The notes under the pieces are model-generated. The model was not told the DNA's origin and did not search any database. It saw nothing but the letters and a program-made list of their open reading frames with translations. Below, piece after piece: positions 21,475 to 33,335 of a stretch of DNA of 46,147 nt. The stretch lies in assembly GCA_024516155.1 (NCBI GenBank), contig JAJJXM010000133.1:1-46147 (forward strand). The letters are read 5' to 3'. Each line of letters starts with the position of its first letter. The first letter of the stretch is position 1. This DNA comes from Pyronema omphalodes. Lineage: Eukaryota; Ascomycota; Pezizomycetes; Pezizales; Pyronemataceae. The translations under genes and the position numbers were made by a program.

Positions 21475-24290
21475 AAACCAGATACCGGAGAATCAGGGGG
21501 TTAGGCCTTTTGAAGCGAAGCTGATGGAGCTTTGAAAGAACAGCATTTACTCAGCATTCGAAGCTTTCATTGCTGCAGCAATCTTGGAAATCCCGGATGG
21601 AGCTTTAGGAGCCCCCCGGATCACAACTTGTCGCCGAACATCCACCTCCTCCATCAATAACATTTCCACTCTGCAACATAGAGCGCGCATCACATTCCGC
21701 CCAGAGTTCCTATAATCCAGTTACAACGCTACTACAATCATACATATTCCTGACCACTCAACCGGTATCATTCCCATTAACCTAGATTCAAGATCTGTAC
21801 TTACAATTTGTCCCAGAACCATATCCATCGGTAATATATTCTTCACAACTTCCCTTTCTCTTAGGATTTAGAACTACTAGATGAACCTAGGAATCGACCA
21901 GACACAAAGTCCTCCCAAATCACACCGACACGATTACAATTTCTTCCCTGCGTTATGTGTACTCTAGTAATATATCCACCCAGGACCCTTGCTGGTGTCT
22001 TCTGCTTACCTCCCGTGACTCCACTGTAGGCTGTACCAAAGGCTACAATATCTTACTATTAATCTCCTAATCTTACTCCTTATACGCCTTGGTGAACCGT
22101 GTGGTCCAGCAGGACCCCATTTGGCCGGTGAAAACTTCCTTATTCTCTCTATGTAGCCTTGATTGATCATTATTGATTAATAGCCGTCCACGGTATGCAA
22201 GGCGTTTAAGAATTAGGGATCCCCACCCTCAAAATTGCATCATCTCGTGAATATTGAATCCACAGTTCTGTGGATGGATTCCAAATTCTGACTTACACAG
22301 TCTCCTCATGATGTATTGAACAGGTATTTATTTCCTACAAAAGCGTAGCAGAAATGGTGTTCGTTTTACACTTACTAAAATAGAGTCCTGATATTGTCAC
22401 ATATATTCCCGAGTACTTAACCAAGTTAACTGATACTATTGCAATTTATCCAGATCGGAGTTCTTTAACGAAGGTTAATACTACAACGATATCCGATACC
22501 ACCTTCTTTGTCACTATGACCTTTGCTTCGCTCATGAGTTTCTGGAAAAGCTCTGTGAACTTCAGATCTAACTCGCGTTGAACTCGTCCACAGATCTTCC
22601 GAATCACATAATCACAATCCCTCTCCCAGGAAGCCGCGCTCTACGTCTTGTAGCGGCATACACCTCCTTCTATGCACCTCATACATACCTTCAATGTATC
22701 CACCACGGTCCACAAGTTACATATAATACCATAACTCCTCGCATCTTCAACAGCCATGCTACACTCAACCCTCCTGTCCCATTCAGCCAGAAATAAATCA
22801 TACTATATCACTCTTTCCCTGGTCCAGCTCGACCATGTGGACTTTTCTCAATATATCCTTGACTGTTCAAGCATACAAATATACAGTTTCTTCTCGCTTC
22901 CAAATGTCTCTAAATGTCTAGGACAGCGTATGTACCATAGCTCATGAAATCCTCTCAAGACACCCCAAAGTCGCATTCCTCTTTGGTTGTCGGTCATTAA
23001 TTATCAAGCATCAGGAATCAAGAATCGCCCGATATTCTACAAAACAATCCAAAATTATTACCCCCAATGTGAAAATTATGCTGTTGATATTATATGTATA
23101 GAGCTACAATTCCGTAGCATACTTAGAGATATGTTGATAGTCTCTGCTTGTCCTTTGCATGGTATCTTGATATCCTGATATCCTGATATCCTGATATCCG
23201 TATGACTCCTAACTCCCAACTCCAAACTCCAAACTCCAAGAAGGGGTGTGTTGTGCTATTTTGCTATTGTGCTATCTTGATTTCCCGCCTTGTTCAAAAA
23301 GCCATAACATAGAGAACTATGTCTAATAGCCAAAGATGAAACCTTTTGTTATTTACCAAACAACATCCACATCCAACTCAACCAAATTCGATAACAAAAC
23401 CCTGGACCCATAACCCACATGCAACGCCTCAGTATGCCAACTACAAGCCCAGTACCAAGCTCATTATGAACCACATTTCCCTTCCCATGACAAAGCATGG
23501 GGAAAGGAATGGTTCAACAAACAGTATTTTATACATCTGGACTATAGTCTATTTAGTATTCCCAAGCTCGGGATTGTTGTTTAACCCGAAGTAGGTGGAA
23601 GATTCAGGTAATGGTTGGTTAATGCAGAGTATAGGATATAGGATACAGAATATAGGATACAGAATATAGGAGATAGAATACAAAACTCGAAATCTCAGAG
23701 CCCTTAGGCTTAGCAAGTCCGAGACTCCGAATTCCCCGCGAGTCCAAATCCGAATCAAAATCAAAATCAGAATCAAAGCGCAAGCCGATTGAATCCAAGT
23801 TCAAGTTCGAGTTCCGGGGAGATGGAAATGGAAATGGAGATATAACCAGTGAACTTTAACTTATAACACGCACAGAGGTATCATATACCTCCCCTCCCCC
23901 CTCTTCTCTTCTCTTAAACCAATAATTCAGATAACCTGCCAGCTGGTAATCCAGTTCTTTAGAATAAAACACAGTCTGCTGTATTTTTAAACCCTGGCCA
24001 CGCGGTATACTGCGATAAGTAAATACGTAAATAACATACCCCAGCAATCAGCCCAGGGGAGTTCCGTTGAAGTTGCATTAAATATCATTGCTACGTTACG
24101 TAGGTAGAGTACATATCATGATTCCTTACGGCATTGTGTAAGGCGAACAGAACAGTGAACAGTAAACAGTAAACAGTGAACAGTGAACGGTGAATGAATC
24201 TGACTGAATACCGCATGGTAGGAATATAAGCGGTAGGGCACGGAAGGAGCCGGTAAAGAGCCGGTAAAGAGCCGGTAAAGCAAGCAACAA

Positions 24291-24304
24291 CCCCCCCCCC
24301 CCCC
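24291..24304. repeat. Poly-C tract (14 C)
   Basis: This is a run of 14 consecutive C, following three GAGCCGGTAAA repeats. It is one of three long poly-C tracts in the window, all on the same strand. Confidence 0.95.
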
Positions 24305-24444
24305 TGCCCCGTTGCTTACCGCCGTTTATATTACGGAGTAGTAAGTACAGATTTCTTACTTACGAACCACTTACGAATCTACGAACTTTCAAAGCAAGCT
24401 TTATAAGGTTGCGGTTGTAAGGTTGTAAGGTTGCGGTTGTAAGC

Positions 24445-24476
24445 TTTCTCAGTTTCTCAGTTTCTCAGTTTCTCAG
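24445..24476. repeat. (TTTCTCAG)4 tandem array
   Basis: Four exact copies of the 8-mer TTTCTCAG occur in a row. Confidence 0.95.
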
Positions 24477-24790
24477 TCGCAAGGTAGCGCTGGTAGCTTA
24501 CCACATATCATATGCTTAAATACGCCTTAAAGCTTGTGTCGTCTATCTTCTATGTATCTTCTGTCTTCTGTATTTTATTTGCCGGTGCCGGTGGTGGTGC
24601 TTACGATAGCTAGGATCCGATGCCATGAGGGCCGGGGCAGGGGTATACGTCATTCCCATCACCATCATCATCACCATAGCTGCACCCATGATTCGAAATA
24701 TTATTTTTTCGGATTATTTTTTTTCGTTACCTTGCCTTGCCTTACTTCACCATTCTTTTTTACTTCCGGAAGATATACCAGCTGCCGTTG

Positions 24791-24884
24791 GTTGGTAGGT
24801 TGGTAGGTTGGTAGGTTGGTAGGTTGGTAGGTTGGTAGGTTGGTAGGTTGGTAGGTTGGTAGGTGGGTAGGTGGGTAGGTAGGT
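24791..24884. repeat. (GTTGGTAG)n minisatellite
   Basis: Nine exact GTTGGTAG units (24791-24862) are followed by two GTGGGTAG units and a short GTAGGT remnant. The opposite strand reads as a [12 protein letters not shown] repeat, which is not a gene. Confidence 0.95.
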
Positions 24885-25170
24885 CTATACATAGGTTTTT
24901 TTTACATAGGGAGTGTTCATAGCACAGCACAGCCTCAATACATCGTTACTATGCTGGCATCTATATCCCAATCCCAAATACCAGATACCAGATACCAGCT
25001 AGCTATCTATCTATCAATCTATCTATCTTCACCGCACCGCATCGCATGGAAACTTCGAAAAATACATACATACATAGACCCACCATGCGATGCGGTATGT
25101 ATATTCTTCGGCTGTGCTTCCGAGTCTATATACAAGATAGCAGATCGATACAGCTACAGGGTTTGTACAT

Positions 25171-25200
25171 ATATGTCTATGTCTATGTCTATGTCTATGT
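25171..25200. repeat. (TATGTC)n short array
   Basis: About five TATGTC units occur in a row. Nearby, 25230-25300 carries GTTGATG/GTTGGTG variants, and 25868-25905 carries TGTCAA/TGTCGA hexamers. Confidence 0.85.
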
Positions 25201-27830
25201 ATAGATTTCTGCAGAATGATGCTGCAGAATGGTGTTGATGGTTAGTGTTGATGGTTGATGTCGATGGTCGATGTTGATGTTGGTGGTTGGTGTTGGTATG
25301 AGATTCATCATGATTCCTGCAGGGTGTATGTACATATGGTGCCTGTACCTGACGCTGTACCTGACGTGGAGGCAGAGGCGGAGTAAAATATGACATATAC
25401 ATACATACATAAACTCGGCAGTTTCAATTCAGTTCGCCAGACTTGAAGTTCTAGAGAACTGAATTGAGAACTGAGAAATATAAGGCTGCTTGGTGTGGGC
25501 TGGGTATCTTGGTATCTTGGTATCTCTGTATCTAGTTAATGGTCGTGGTCGTGGCATGGGATATGGTGGACAGATACACAACACAGCCACGGGATCGACA
25601 GATATGATGGCTGCACTAAGCGCAGGATAGTGAAGTTTTAAGGTTAAGGTATGGTATGTTGAATAGTAATGGATATATGTAACAGCGTTTCAGGAACGAG
25701 GCGGGATGACGGTATATACTGTAGGATATGTAAGGCTGTTTTTTGGGTTGTTGGTTTGCTCAACAGCTCAGGTACGGCGGGGATGCGAGTCACCGGTATG
25801 TAAGTCGAGTACTCGGACTGGACAGTATGGTGCATACTCGTAGTCTCGGACGGGATTGCACCGCCTCGATGTCAATGTCAATGCCGATGTCGATGTCGAT
25901 GTCAAGCGAAATGGAAACGGAAAGGCAAAGACAAAGGCAAACTACATGTGTCAGAGTTTGTTTTAGCTGTTTATCTGTCTATCTAACAGGAAACGCCTTG
26001 TGGTAAGGCTGAGCGCCCGGTGATGCAGATTTGAAGCCGAGTCGGCTTTAAGCGAGTCAGGCGCCGTTAAGATATTTACCTCAGGTACGAATATTGATAT
26101 ATGCAAGCCATAAACATACGAACTTTTGAAGAGCTGTATGAATTTGAGATGGCATAGTAAGGTAGAGTGATTTACAATTTTACATGTTCCTGTACCTACA
26201 GCATCTCAATTGACGGTGCCGGTGACAGCCTGCCACAGAATAAAAAATTAATCCGATTGGAGTTGTGTCAGCATGAGGCTTCAATTGCACTAATGGTGCC
26301 GTACAAGGCTGGCGGTGGTGAGGTTTTCGGTTGCGACGTTGCGTTCATCTGCGCGCACTTTTAACGGAATCTTCCCCGCACCCGGCCGTGATGTGACAGA
26401 CGGCGATATTTTGAGAATATGAAACAGATGGTTATGCATATGGTGTGTTTTAGAGGAAGATGTTGATTCGAAATGAAGAAGAAAATGAAGATGTTGATGT
26501 ATTTCTTTTGGTGTTGTTACTGGCTGCTGGTGATGATCCTAACTGTCGTTATGTAGCAGCCTACTTACGATAATCCAACAGTCCCAGGCTAAGCAGACTC
26601 CAACTGCCTTTGGATAGACCACCCGATTCGTGTCTGCCTTGGGGAACGCCACAGATTCTTTGGCTATGGTGTAATACCCCGCACCGAGTGAGAGATGTGT
26701 GTGACTGTAGATGGATGTTTGATGTATATGAGATAAGATATCAAAGCTGTCTCATAGATTCACGCATATTCACACATACTCTTGTCATTCCCCGCGCTGA
26801 ATATTACGTGACTGTTGGTTTTTTTTTCTTTCTTCCAAACCGTGTTCTTGTTCTGTCTCTCTTCCCATCTCCTCATCTCCTCTCCACTTCACTTCCAGTC
26901 CCGACGACAGCGACGGTCGACGACATCGACGACGACGAGACGAGGCGAGACGAGACGAGAAAGCCAAGTTGACTAAGCCGTCCCACCTTCATCGCTGGAC
27001 CCTTTGTTCAGCTAAACTGAAGAGCCTCTAACCTCCAAACGACCCCCAGCCCGTCACAACACGAGCACTACCAAGCTCCCCCCCACTCTGATTGAGTCCC
27101 CCCGTGACAGAAACATCCACCCCCAAAACACATACAACCCGATCGACTACTCGGCACCCGACGCGAAACCCGACTGTCGCCCGCGAAAATAACAAGGATT
27201 AAATAATTCCCATCTCGAAGACAGCCTCTGCTTGCTGCTGAGAAGGGTTCAACTTTCACAGGTACGGCTGAACTCCCTCTGTACTGAGCTGCGATGCTTT
27301 CGCTTCATGCTTCACGCTTCTCTGCAAGCTTCTTTCCCCACCCCGCACTCCCCCACATGTCACAAACCACCACCACAACGCCCCTTGTGCGATGTGCGAT
27401 GTGCGCCTAGAGCAGCCTTGTCGGGCGACAGAGCTGCTATGGCTACTTAAAAAGATAACCTTCTAACCTGTGTGTAAAGAGGGATTGCGACAGACAGAGA
27501 CAGAGTCACGCTTCGGATAGCTGTCTCTTCGTTGTGCTTCGCCGTTGCTTCAATTGTCGCTCGCAGTCGCTTCGACCCTCGCGATTACAGAAAATCCCCC
27601 ATCGCGATTCTGCGCCTACGACTTCTCCTTCTTTTCGCTTCAACTGTCACTTTCAGCTACAGCACCTTAGCTTATGTGTAATTGATCTTCACGTCAATCC
27701 CAATCAGTAAACTGGAGTCGTTGCCGTGTCCCCGTTTCCAAATTTAGAACCTAGCTCTAGAGATACCCAGCAGCAACCCGCATCTTACATAAAAAGACCC
27801 CGCCGCTGGTTTCAACCCGCGCCATCGATC

Positions 27831-29855
27831 ATGGAGGGCTCTAATCATCACAGAAAACAGAATTCACTGAATCCTAATGACTTTGCTCAGAGGGACGTGT
27901 TTGGCTATGACCAGCAACAACAGTTTGTGGACGGACAAAACAACTACGGCCACCTCCCCTCTGTCTCCCAGTCAGAACAACAATTCAATGACCCTCCTCT
28001 TTACCCTACCTCACACGACATCTACCCCGCCCATACTGGAATAAACCCCGCGCTTCTAAACACACACTCCGGCAACTCCCCGCAAGGCGCAGCATCATCT
28101 GTTGACATCAAACACGAGCACGCGCAGGATTACCCACCCGGCACAGATAGCTTCTACCAACCACAAGTTCCCACAGCGGAAATCAGCTACAACTGGACCG
28201 AGATATTCCAGGCGTCGGAACCACGACCACAATGGCAGCGACACAGCCGAGCTCCCAGCGAGTACTCGGAAATTTCATCCGTCGGATTCCCGTCGGCGCA
28301 CAATAGCCCCATGCCTAGGAACCTAGAATACCACAGCGAGCACCCCTCGCCGATGCTGAACGCACAGCGAATGTTCCCAGAGCAACCGCAGTCAATGCAG
28401 GAGCTCCTTCACGGCGGTGGAAATGATCCATTCGGTTTGGGTCTTGAGAACTTTACCATCACTGACCATCGGGATGCATCCCCCGCGGCAAGTCCAGCTA
28501 TAGGTTACACACACAGTGGTCCTAACAGTCCATTCCTTGGAGCGCAGGGTCACTTGCTTCGTCCTGTACCATCAATGGGAAACATTGGTCTTGCGCCATC
28601 TATGCCCACCACCACTCACGGCTCCGGCGCCGCTCAAGGACTTGGAATCAATCAGCCACATGGCCCCGGTGTGGTCCCAGAGATCAACTTTGAGTTTGCT
28701 CCCCCACAACGGCAGCCGACCTTCCCTGGGAAGCAGGCTCAGCAAGCCGATGAAATGACCCTTGGAATTCCTCAGAAGGGTATGTATCCTCCCTTCCAGT
28801 GTGTATGACTATGCTAACAAACCCCAGCCGGACGCCGTCCTCGTGCAAAATCCGATCCCTGGGGTGCTGCATCCGGCTCACTCAAGCAGCAATCCACCTC
28901 GCAGCCCGGGTCCCGAGAACACTCCCCTGCGCGTGGCCGACCACGGGGTATCTCAACCTCCCTCAGTCCCTCGGTCGCGCTACAAGCCGTAGGAACCACC
29001 ATGACTCGCGCTCCCTCGCCTGTCCAAGCACCTGTATCATCCAATGCCACATCTCCTAAAATGCCGCGTCGCCTCTCTACAAACTCTGTACCAAACGACC
29101 GGGATTACATTCTGGAACTTGCACATCCCAACCGTCCTGGTGCTGGTGATAGCAAACGTGTACAGAAACATCCTGCGACTTTCCAATGTACCCTATGCCC
29201 TAAGCGCTTTACACGTGCATACAACCTGCGCTCCCATCTAAGAACGCATACCAATGACCGACCATTCGTTTGTTCCGTCTGCAAAAAGGCCTTTGCTCGT
29301 CAACACGACCGGAAACGTCACGAGGGTTTGCATAGCGGAGAAAAGAAATTCCAATGTCGCGGTAATCTGAAAGCCGGTGGCCAATGGGGTTGTGGACGGA
29401 AATTCGCCCGTGCAGATGCTCTTGGACGCCATTTCCGGTCCGAAGCTGGCAGAGTTTGTATCCGACCCCTTCTTGAGGAAGAAACCGCCGAGCAGCGATT
29501 ACAGGCTCAACAACAACCTTTACATACACCGGGTATGGGCATGGACCATCTTGACCTTGCAAATATGCAACCGCATGCTCCAGTGGCGGCTTTCCCGAAT
29601 GCGATTTTAGAAAAGTTCCCGGCATTGGCGAATATTAGATGGGATATTGCAAGTCCCGAAGGTGATTTCGAGGAATATGATGATAACTCGGCCTTGGAAT
29701 TGTCGGGGAATGAATATGAGGAAGAACTCTCCGATAATGGAGGCTTGGGAAATAGCAATAGGAATAGCTTTGATGGTTATGCTGGTGATTATGCACAGGA
29801 AAATTGGCAGACGGGATTACAACAGGGCTTGCAACAGGGTAATGGGTATCAATAG
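27831..29855 (+). CDS. crzA: Crz1/CrzA-type calcineurin-responsive C2H2 zinc-finger transcription factor
   Basis: In the calcium-calcineurin pathway, the phosphatase dephosphorylates this factor, which then enters the nucleus and activates ion-homeostasis and cell-wall genes. Exon 1 is 27831-28779; a phase-1 intron lies at 28780-28827 (48 nt, GTATGT, GCTAACA branch, CCCCAG); exon 2 is 28828-29855. The product is 658 residues. The N-terminal half is Gln/Ser/Pro/His-rich and disordered. The splice junction restores [12 protein letters not shown] (about 318-329), a conserved CrzA block before the fingers. Finger 1: C437, C440, H453, H457 ([19 protein letters not shown]). Finger 2: C465, C468, H481, H485 ([19 protein letters not shown]). 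Then an atypical third finger [20 protein letters not shown], as in Crz1 orthologues. The start was chosen as the first ATG (MEGSNHH). Anything upstream in frame would need a non-ATG start. The TAG at 29853-29855 is followed by 64 open in-frame codons (see findings). Confidence 0.97.
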
Positions 29856-30050
29856 TACGGACCTACTACCCCAAGCCAGCACCAGGAGGAAATGGAAAAG
29901 TTGCAGCAGAATCACATGGAGGTGCTGAGTTGTGGGCAGGTACAAGAGGAGATGATAGAGTTCGATATTCACCAATGGCAATGGATGCAGGAGCAACGAC
30001 TCATGGCGGAGTCTCTGAAAGTTTTCAGGGAGAATGTTTACAAATACTAA
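29856..30050 (+). other. In-frame open extension after the crzA TAG
   Basis: After the TAG the same frame runs for 64 sense codons to TAA at 30048-30050. The encoded segment is Gln/Glu/Met-rich (starting YGPTTPSQHQEEMEKLQQNH and ending FRENVYKY), with composition and codon use like the preceding exon. It may be the original C-terminus cut off by a nonsense change, a readthrough extension, or chance. No frame-preserving intron that skips the TAG was found. Confidence 0.5.
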
Positions 30051-30235
30051 AGATACGGTGATAGGCCTGTCCTGTCCTATCCTGCCCTGCCATTGAACCA
30101 TGGGTAAGAGCTGAAGAGGGAGATTGGTTTGGTTATGAGGTTCGAGATGAGATTATACGAATATGAGCGAATATGGGTATGAGTATGAGGAGGGGTGTTT
30201 TCGGGGGAAATCTTTTTTTTTCATGGCTATTGGTC

Positions 30236-30490
30236 ATATCTTGCTACTTTTTGCTACTGTTGCTACTTTTTGCTAGGCTGCTTTTTCCTTTTTCTTGTTT
30301 TCGGCTACTGGCCATACTTTTGCTATGTTATTTGCTATCTTACTTGCTATCTTATTGGCTACTTTTTGCTACTTTTGCTACTTTTACTACTTTTTGCTAT
30401 CTTATTTGCTACTTTTACTACTTTTGCTACTTTTTGCTATCTTATTGGCTATCTTATTTGCTACTTTTTGCTACTTTTTTGCTACTTTTG
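30236..30490. repeat. (TTTTGCTAC)n degenerate array
   Basis: About 250 bases are dominated by TTTTGCTAC, TTATTTGCTATC and similar units, T-rich on the plus strand. All three plus frames are open for about 90-115 codons because the repeat lacks stop codons, so these frames are not genes. Confidence 0.85.
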
Positions 30491-30590
30491 GCGATTTTAC
30501 GGAAATGAAAGGAAAAGGGGAAACAAAAGGGGAACATGAAAAGGAAGATATCGATGCGGGATATTTATAGTCATTTGTGTCTATCTCGTT

Positions 30591-30700
30591 TATCTCTTTT
30601 TATCTCTTTTTATCTCTTTTTATCTCTTTTTATCTCTTTTTATCTCTTTTTATCTCTTTTTATCTCTTTTTATCTCTTTTTATCTCTTTTTATCTCTTTT
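30591..30700. repeat. (TATCTCTTTT)11 minisatellite
   Basis: Eleven consecutive exact copies of the 10-mer TATCTCTTTT. The exactness suggests recent slippage or expansion. Overlapping frames (ISFYLFLSLF-type) are artefacts. Confidence 0.97.
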
Positions 30701-31595
30701 TTTATGTTTGTTTTTTACTTTTACTTTTCTTCTTTTTTTCTTTCTTTTTTTTTATAAAGGGTTTGGGATGGTTTGGTGGTGTTGTGCTTGTGTTTGTGTT
30801 TGTGTTGCTTGCGGATTCCTGTTGTTTACTGGTTTATACTTGGGCCATGTGCTTTGGCTTGCTTGTTTGCTTTGTGCTTTTTGTTTTTTTGGTTTTGGTT
30901 TTGGTTTTTGTTTAGCTAGCTAGCTATATTCTTTGCTATATGTTGCTATATGTTGCTATATGTTGCTATACATTAGTTCTTTACTGCATCTGTTTCTGTC
31001 GTTTTCAAGTGGGTGCGTGAATGGGCGCGAGTGGGTGCGTCAGTGTGATTATTGTCTTCTTGGGCGGTGATGATGTGGAATTAGTAATGAGTAATGTGTA
31101 GCGGTGTAGCAGTGATGGGGTGAAGGGGTGCAGCGGTGCAGCGGTGAAGAGGTGAAGGGGTGTAGCGGCGAAGGAGTGAAGGGGTGATGTGTTTAGAGTG
31201 ATGACTGCTGTTCTTTTTTGTAGAGGGTTTGGGTTATGTACCTTCGTTTTTTTTTTTGTGTTTTTTTTTGCTGGGATTTTGGATTTGGATTCTTGGATCT
31301 GGGAGCTTTTGGATTTTCGTATTTTCGGATTCTTGGATTTTTTGGGGTTTGGCTTTGAGTTTTGAGTTTTGGGGTTTGGGTTTGTTCTCGTTTCAGGCTT
31401 CCTTTTTCTTTTTCTTTTTTTTTGTTTTCCTTTTTTGGAAATTTTGTTCTTATGGATGTTGATGTGGTTGATCTTACACATCAACCCATCATCACCAGGA
31501 AGGCAGTATAACTAGCTATAAAATAATATTACCGTTATTAATATCACATTCGTATTAATCTTTAGCTTTTGAGATACTTTATACCGTGTAGTTTT
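30701..31595. other. T/G-skewed low-complexity zone
   Basis: The plus strand is strongly T- and G-rich with few C or A: TTTGTGTTTG-type words, TTGCTATATG units (about 30932-30970), GCGGTGAAG-type units (31090-31180) and GGATTTTGG words (31270-31390). There is no gene. The minus-strand Lys-rich frame at 31005-31484 is a composition artefact. Confidence 0.6.
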
Positions 31596-31668
31596 GGGGG
31601 TTAAACTCAATCGTCGTCAGTATGATCGTCGTCAGTATGATCGTCGTCAGTATGACTATTAACCCCCC

Positions 31669-31705
<37 letters not shown>
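31596..31705. repeat. Foldback with three 15-bp repeats and a 35-base poly-C tract
   Basis: GGGGGTTAA (31596-31604) and its exact complement TTAACCCCC (31659-31667) bracket three exact copies of TCGTCGTCAGTATGA (31611-31655). A run of 35 C (31671-31705) follows after GT. About 30 bases to the right, a stretch with TTGAACCTCGG resembles the antisense T-arm part of the SINE-like repeat, but only weakly. Confidence 0.85.
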
Positions 31706-31707
<2 letters not shown>

Positions 31708-32317
31708 AATAGGCTGTTGCAACTGTTACAATATCTCCAGTCGCATAATTGAACCTCGGATACAACACAGCGGTAAATTCGTAGCTCCAACCTCCACCGA
31801 TTCGCAGCTCATCCCTCCTCTGTAGATACATCACTCTGATTCACTCATCCCGTACTTACCAAAAAGAAACCGAAACAGTAGCGAAGAATATGCGCAGGAA
31901 CATTCCTACACCATCAATCCCCATCGCTGTGCTCCCATCTATGCTGTCCGAGATGGCGATATCGATATCCAGCGGCCGCATGATTGCGAATAGATGTGGA
32001 TACCAGTACTGCATGAAAGTTAGAACTTAGCGGAAAGGTGTTGTTTACAAAGGCTTAGATTTCCGGTATCGTGCTGGGATTGGTGATCTGATGAAGTGCC
32101 ATGGAAATGTTGTGGGCTTGTGAGCTTGTGAGCAGTGAGGTTGTGGGCAGTGAGGTTGAAGGGATCCAGGGCTTCATGGCTTGCTGGGCTTGCTGGGCTT
32201 GCTAGGCTTGTCATAGATCCGCGTGTTTAGTAGCTGTGCGGCGTGTCTGTGGTCCTGGACTCCTGGGTCCAAGATAAACACCGCTGATAGAGATCCTGCT
32301 TAAATCGGCCCCCGATG
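31706..32317. other. Intergenic DNA
   Basis: No gene was found. Short GTGAGCTTGTGGGC and GCTGGGCTT direct repeats occur at about 32115-32210. Confidence 0.4.
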
Positions 32318-32405
32318 ACACGGAAAACAAGGTTATAACCTCCGAAATGTCTGTATAGATTACAATCATCATTAGTCCGTTGGGCCGACTAATGACATTA
32401 TAGTC
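32318..32405 (+). repeat. Diverged head fragment of the SINE-like repeat
   Basis: The segment from AAACAAGGTTATAACCTCC to GTCCGTTGGGCCGACTAATGA aligns with the head of copy 1 (AAACACGAGGTTATAATCCC ... GTCTGTTTGGCCGAGTAGTGG), including an altered A box. Similarity fades to the right and no B box was found, so the fragment is truncated or heavily mutated. Confidence 0.5.
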
Positions 32406-32654
32406 TTCATACCCTTTGACGAAACCTCCATACGCTACGCCATGAAATGGCACACAAAACCTCCGCTTTGTATCGAAAACAGAAATGACTGATACGTGAT
32501 ATCACATACCATCAGAAATCAGTGTGAAAATCTACGATGGATAGTCTGATGCCGGATTTACGAATGCGTTGTATGCACTAAAGCAGAAGGAATACGTACT
32601 GGCACTAGGATGTCTGTACGGAACCGTTTTCTACGGATAGCTGCTATAGCAGTT

Positions 32655-33335
32655 GAATATTGACCCACGTACAGAGGGAAGAAGGAAGAAGGATTGAAGC
32701 TAAAGCAATTTCCAGATGAATGGCAAGTATGAAGGCAACATTACGCTATAAATGCAAGTTGATTCGACGTATTGAGTATACCACAGGCAATACCGTGGCC
32801 CATAGTATCAACAGATCATGTCGTCAGGACGCAGACCTGAGAAAAAGCAAAGACAGAAGTAACGGCCACAGGAACACAATAAATGTTGGGAACTTGGCAT
32901 GGTTATTTAGCTGATTGAAGATTCGGATGAAGCAGTTCTGATGTTGTGAAGATATATTCTCTACGTGGTCCCCTTTGTTGTGGACTACCGTGTCCTGCCA
33001 TGTCCAGCCATATTTAACGATATATCTAACATAGGAATGCCATTTCTTGTTGCCATATGTTCGCCATTCCCTTTGCCATTTATTTTTACTTACTCGCGTT
33101 GCTTTTTTTATCAAACTCTCAATTAAGTTGCGAGTATCCCCAATTGCACGGTTGCCCATCGGACAATGGAAATTTGGAGAAGCCCAGCGTTGTCTGGTTA
33201 AAGCCAAAACACTCTTACTATATATCTACAATCCATCTCACAACCCAATGGACTTCTAATTCTGTTAGTATAGTTTGCCCACTTTTCTGCTCTAACCCTC
33301 GTGGTTGGCATGCGGAGAAGTGAGCCTATTTTACG
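32655..33335 (-). repeat. Left arm of a large imperfect inverted repeat
   Basis: The reverse complement aligns with 37990-39180 over its whole length. Shared landmarks are AGAGCAGAAAAGTGGGC, GGCTTTAACCAG, CTGGGCTTCTCCAA, TTGGGGATACTCGCAACT, ATACTATGGGCCACGG and CTTCCCTCTGTACGTG. This arm carries one copy of the unit that is expanded to four in the right arm. No protein family was recognised, so the element type is unknown. Confidence 0.75.

Larger units (their letters stand above)
21475..27830. other. Gene-poor region rich in short tandem arrays; 5' region of the Crz1-type gene at its right end
   Basis: No supportable gene was found in about 6.3 kb. From about 23.1 to 26.0 kb there are many unrelated short arrays: TGATATCC units (23167-23198), GGATATAG/GGATACAG units (23632-23670), AACAGTGA/AACAGTAA units (24151-24190), GAGCCGGTAAA three times (about 24247-24279), and others listed separately. 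From about 27.2 kb the DNA becomes C/T- and C/A-rich, as expected of the promoter and long leader of the gene starting at 27831. I could not place a transcription start. Confidence 0.5.

Noticed and set aside
30173..30915. Several plus frames rich in Phe, Leu and Tyr resembling membrane proteins
   Set aside because: They are translations of the TTTTGCTAC and TATCTCTTTT arrays. Open frames overlap one another because the repeats lack stops.
31005..31484. 159-codon Lys/Asn/Ser/Pro-rich frame on the minus strand
   Set aside because: It arises from the T/G-skewed low-complexity zone. It has no domain and no start context, and the biased composition extends outside the frame.
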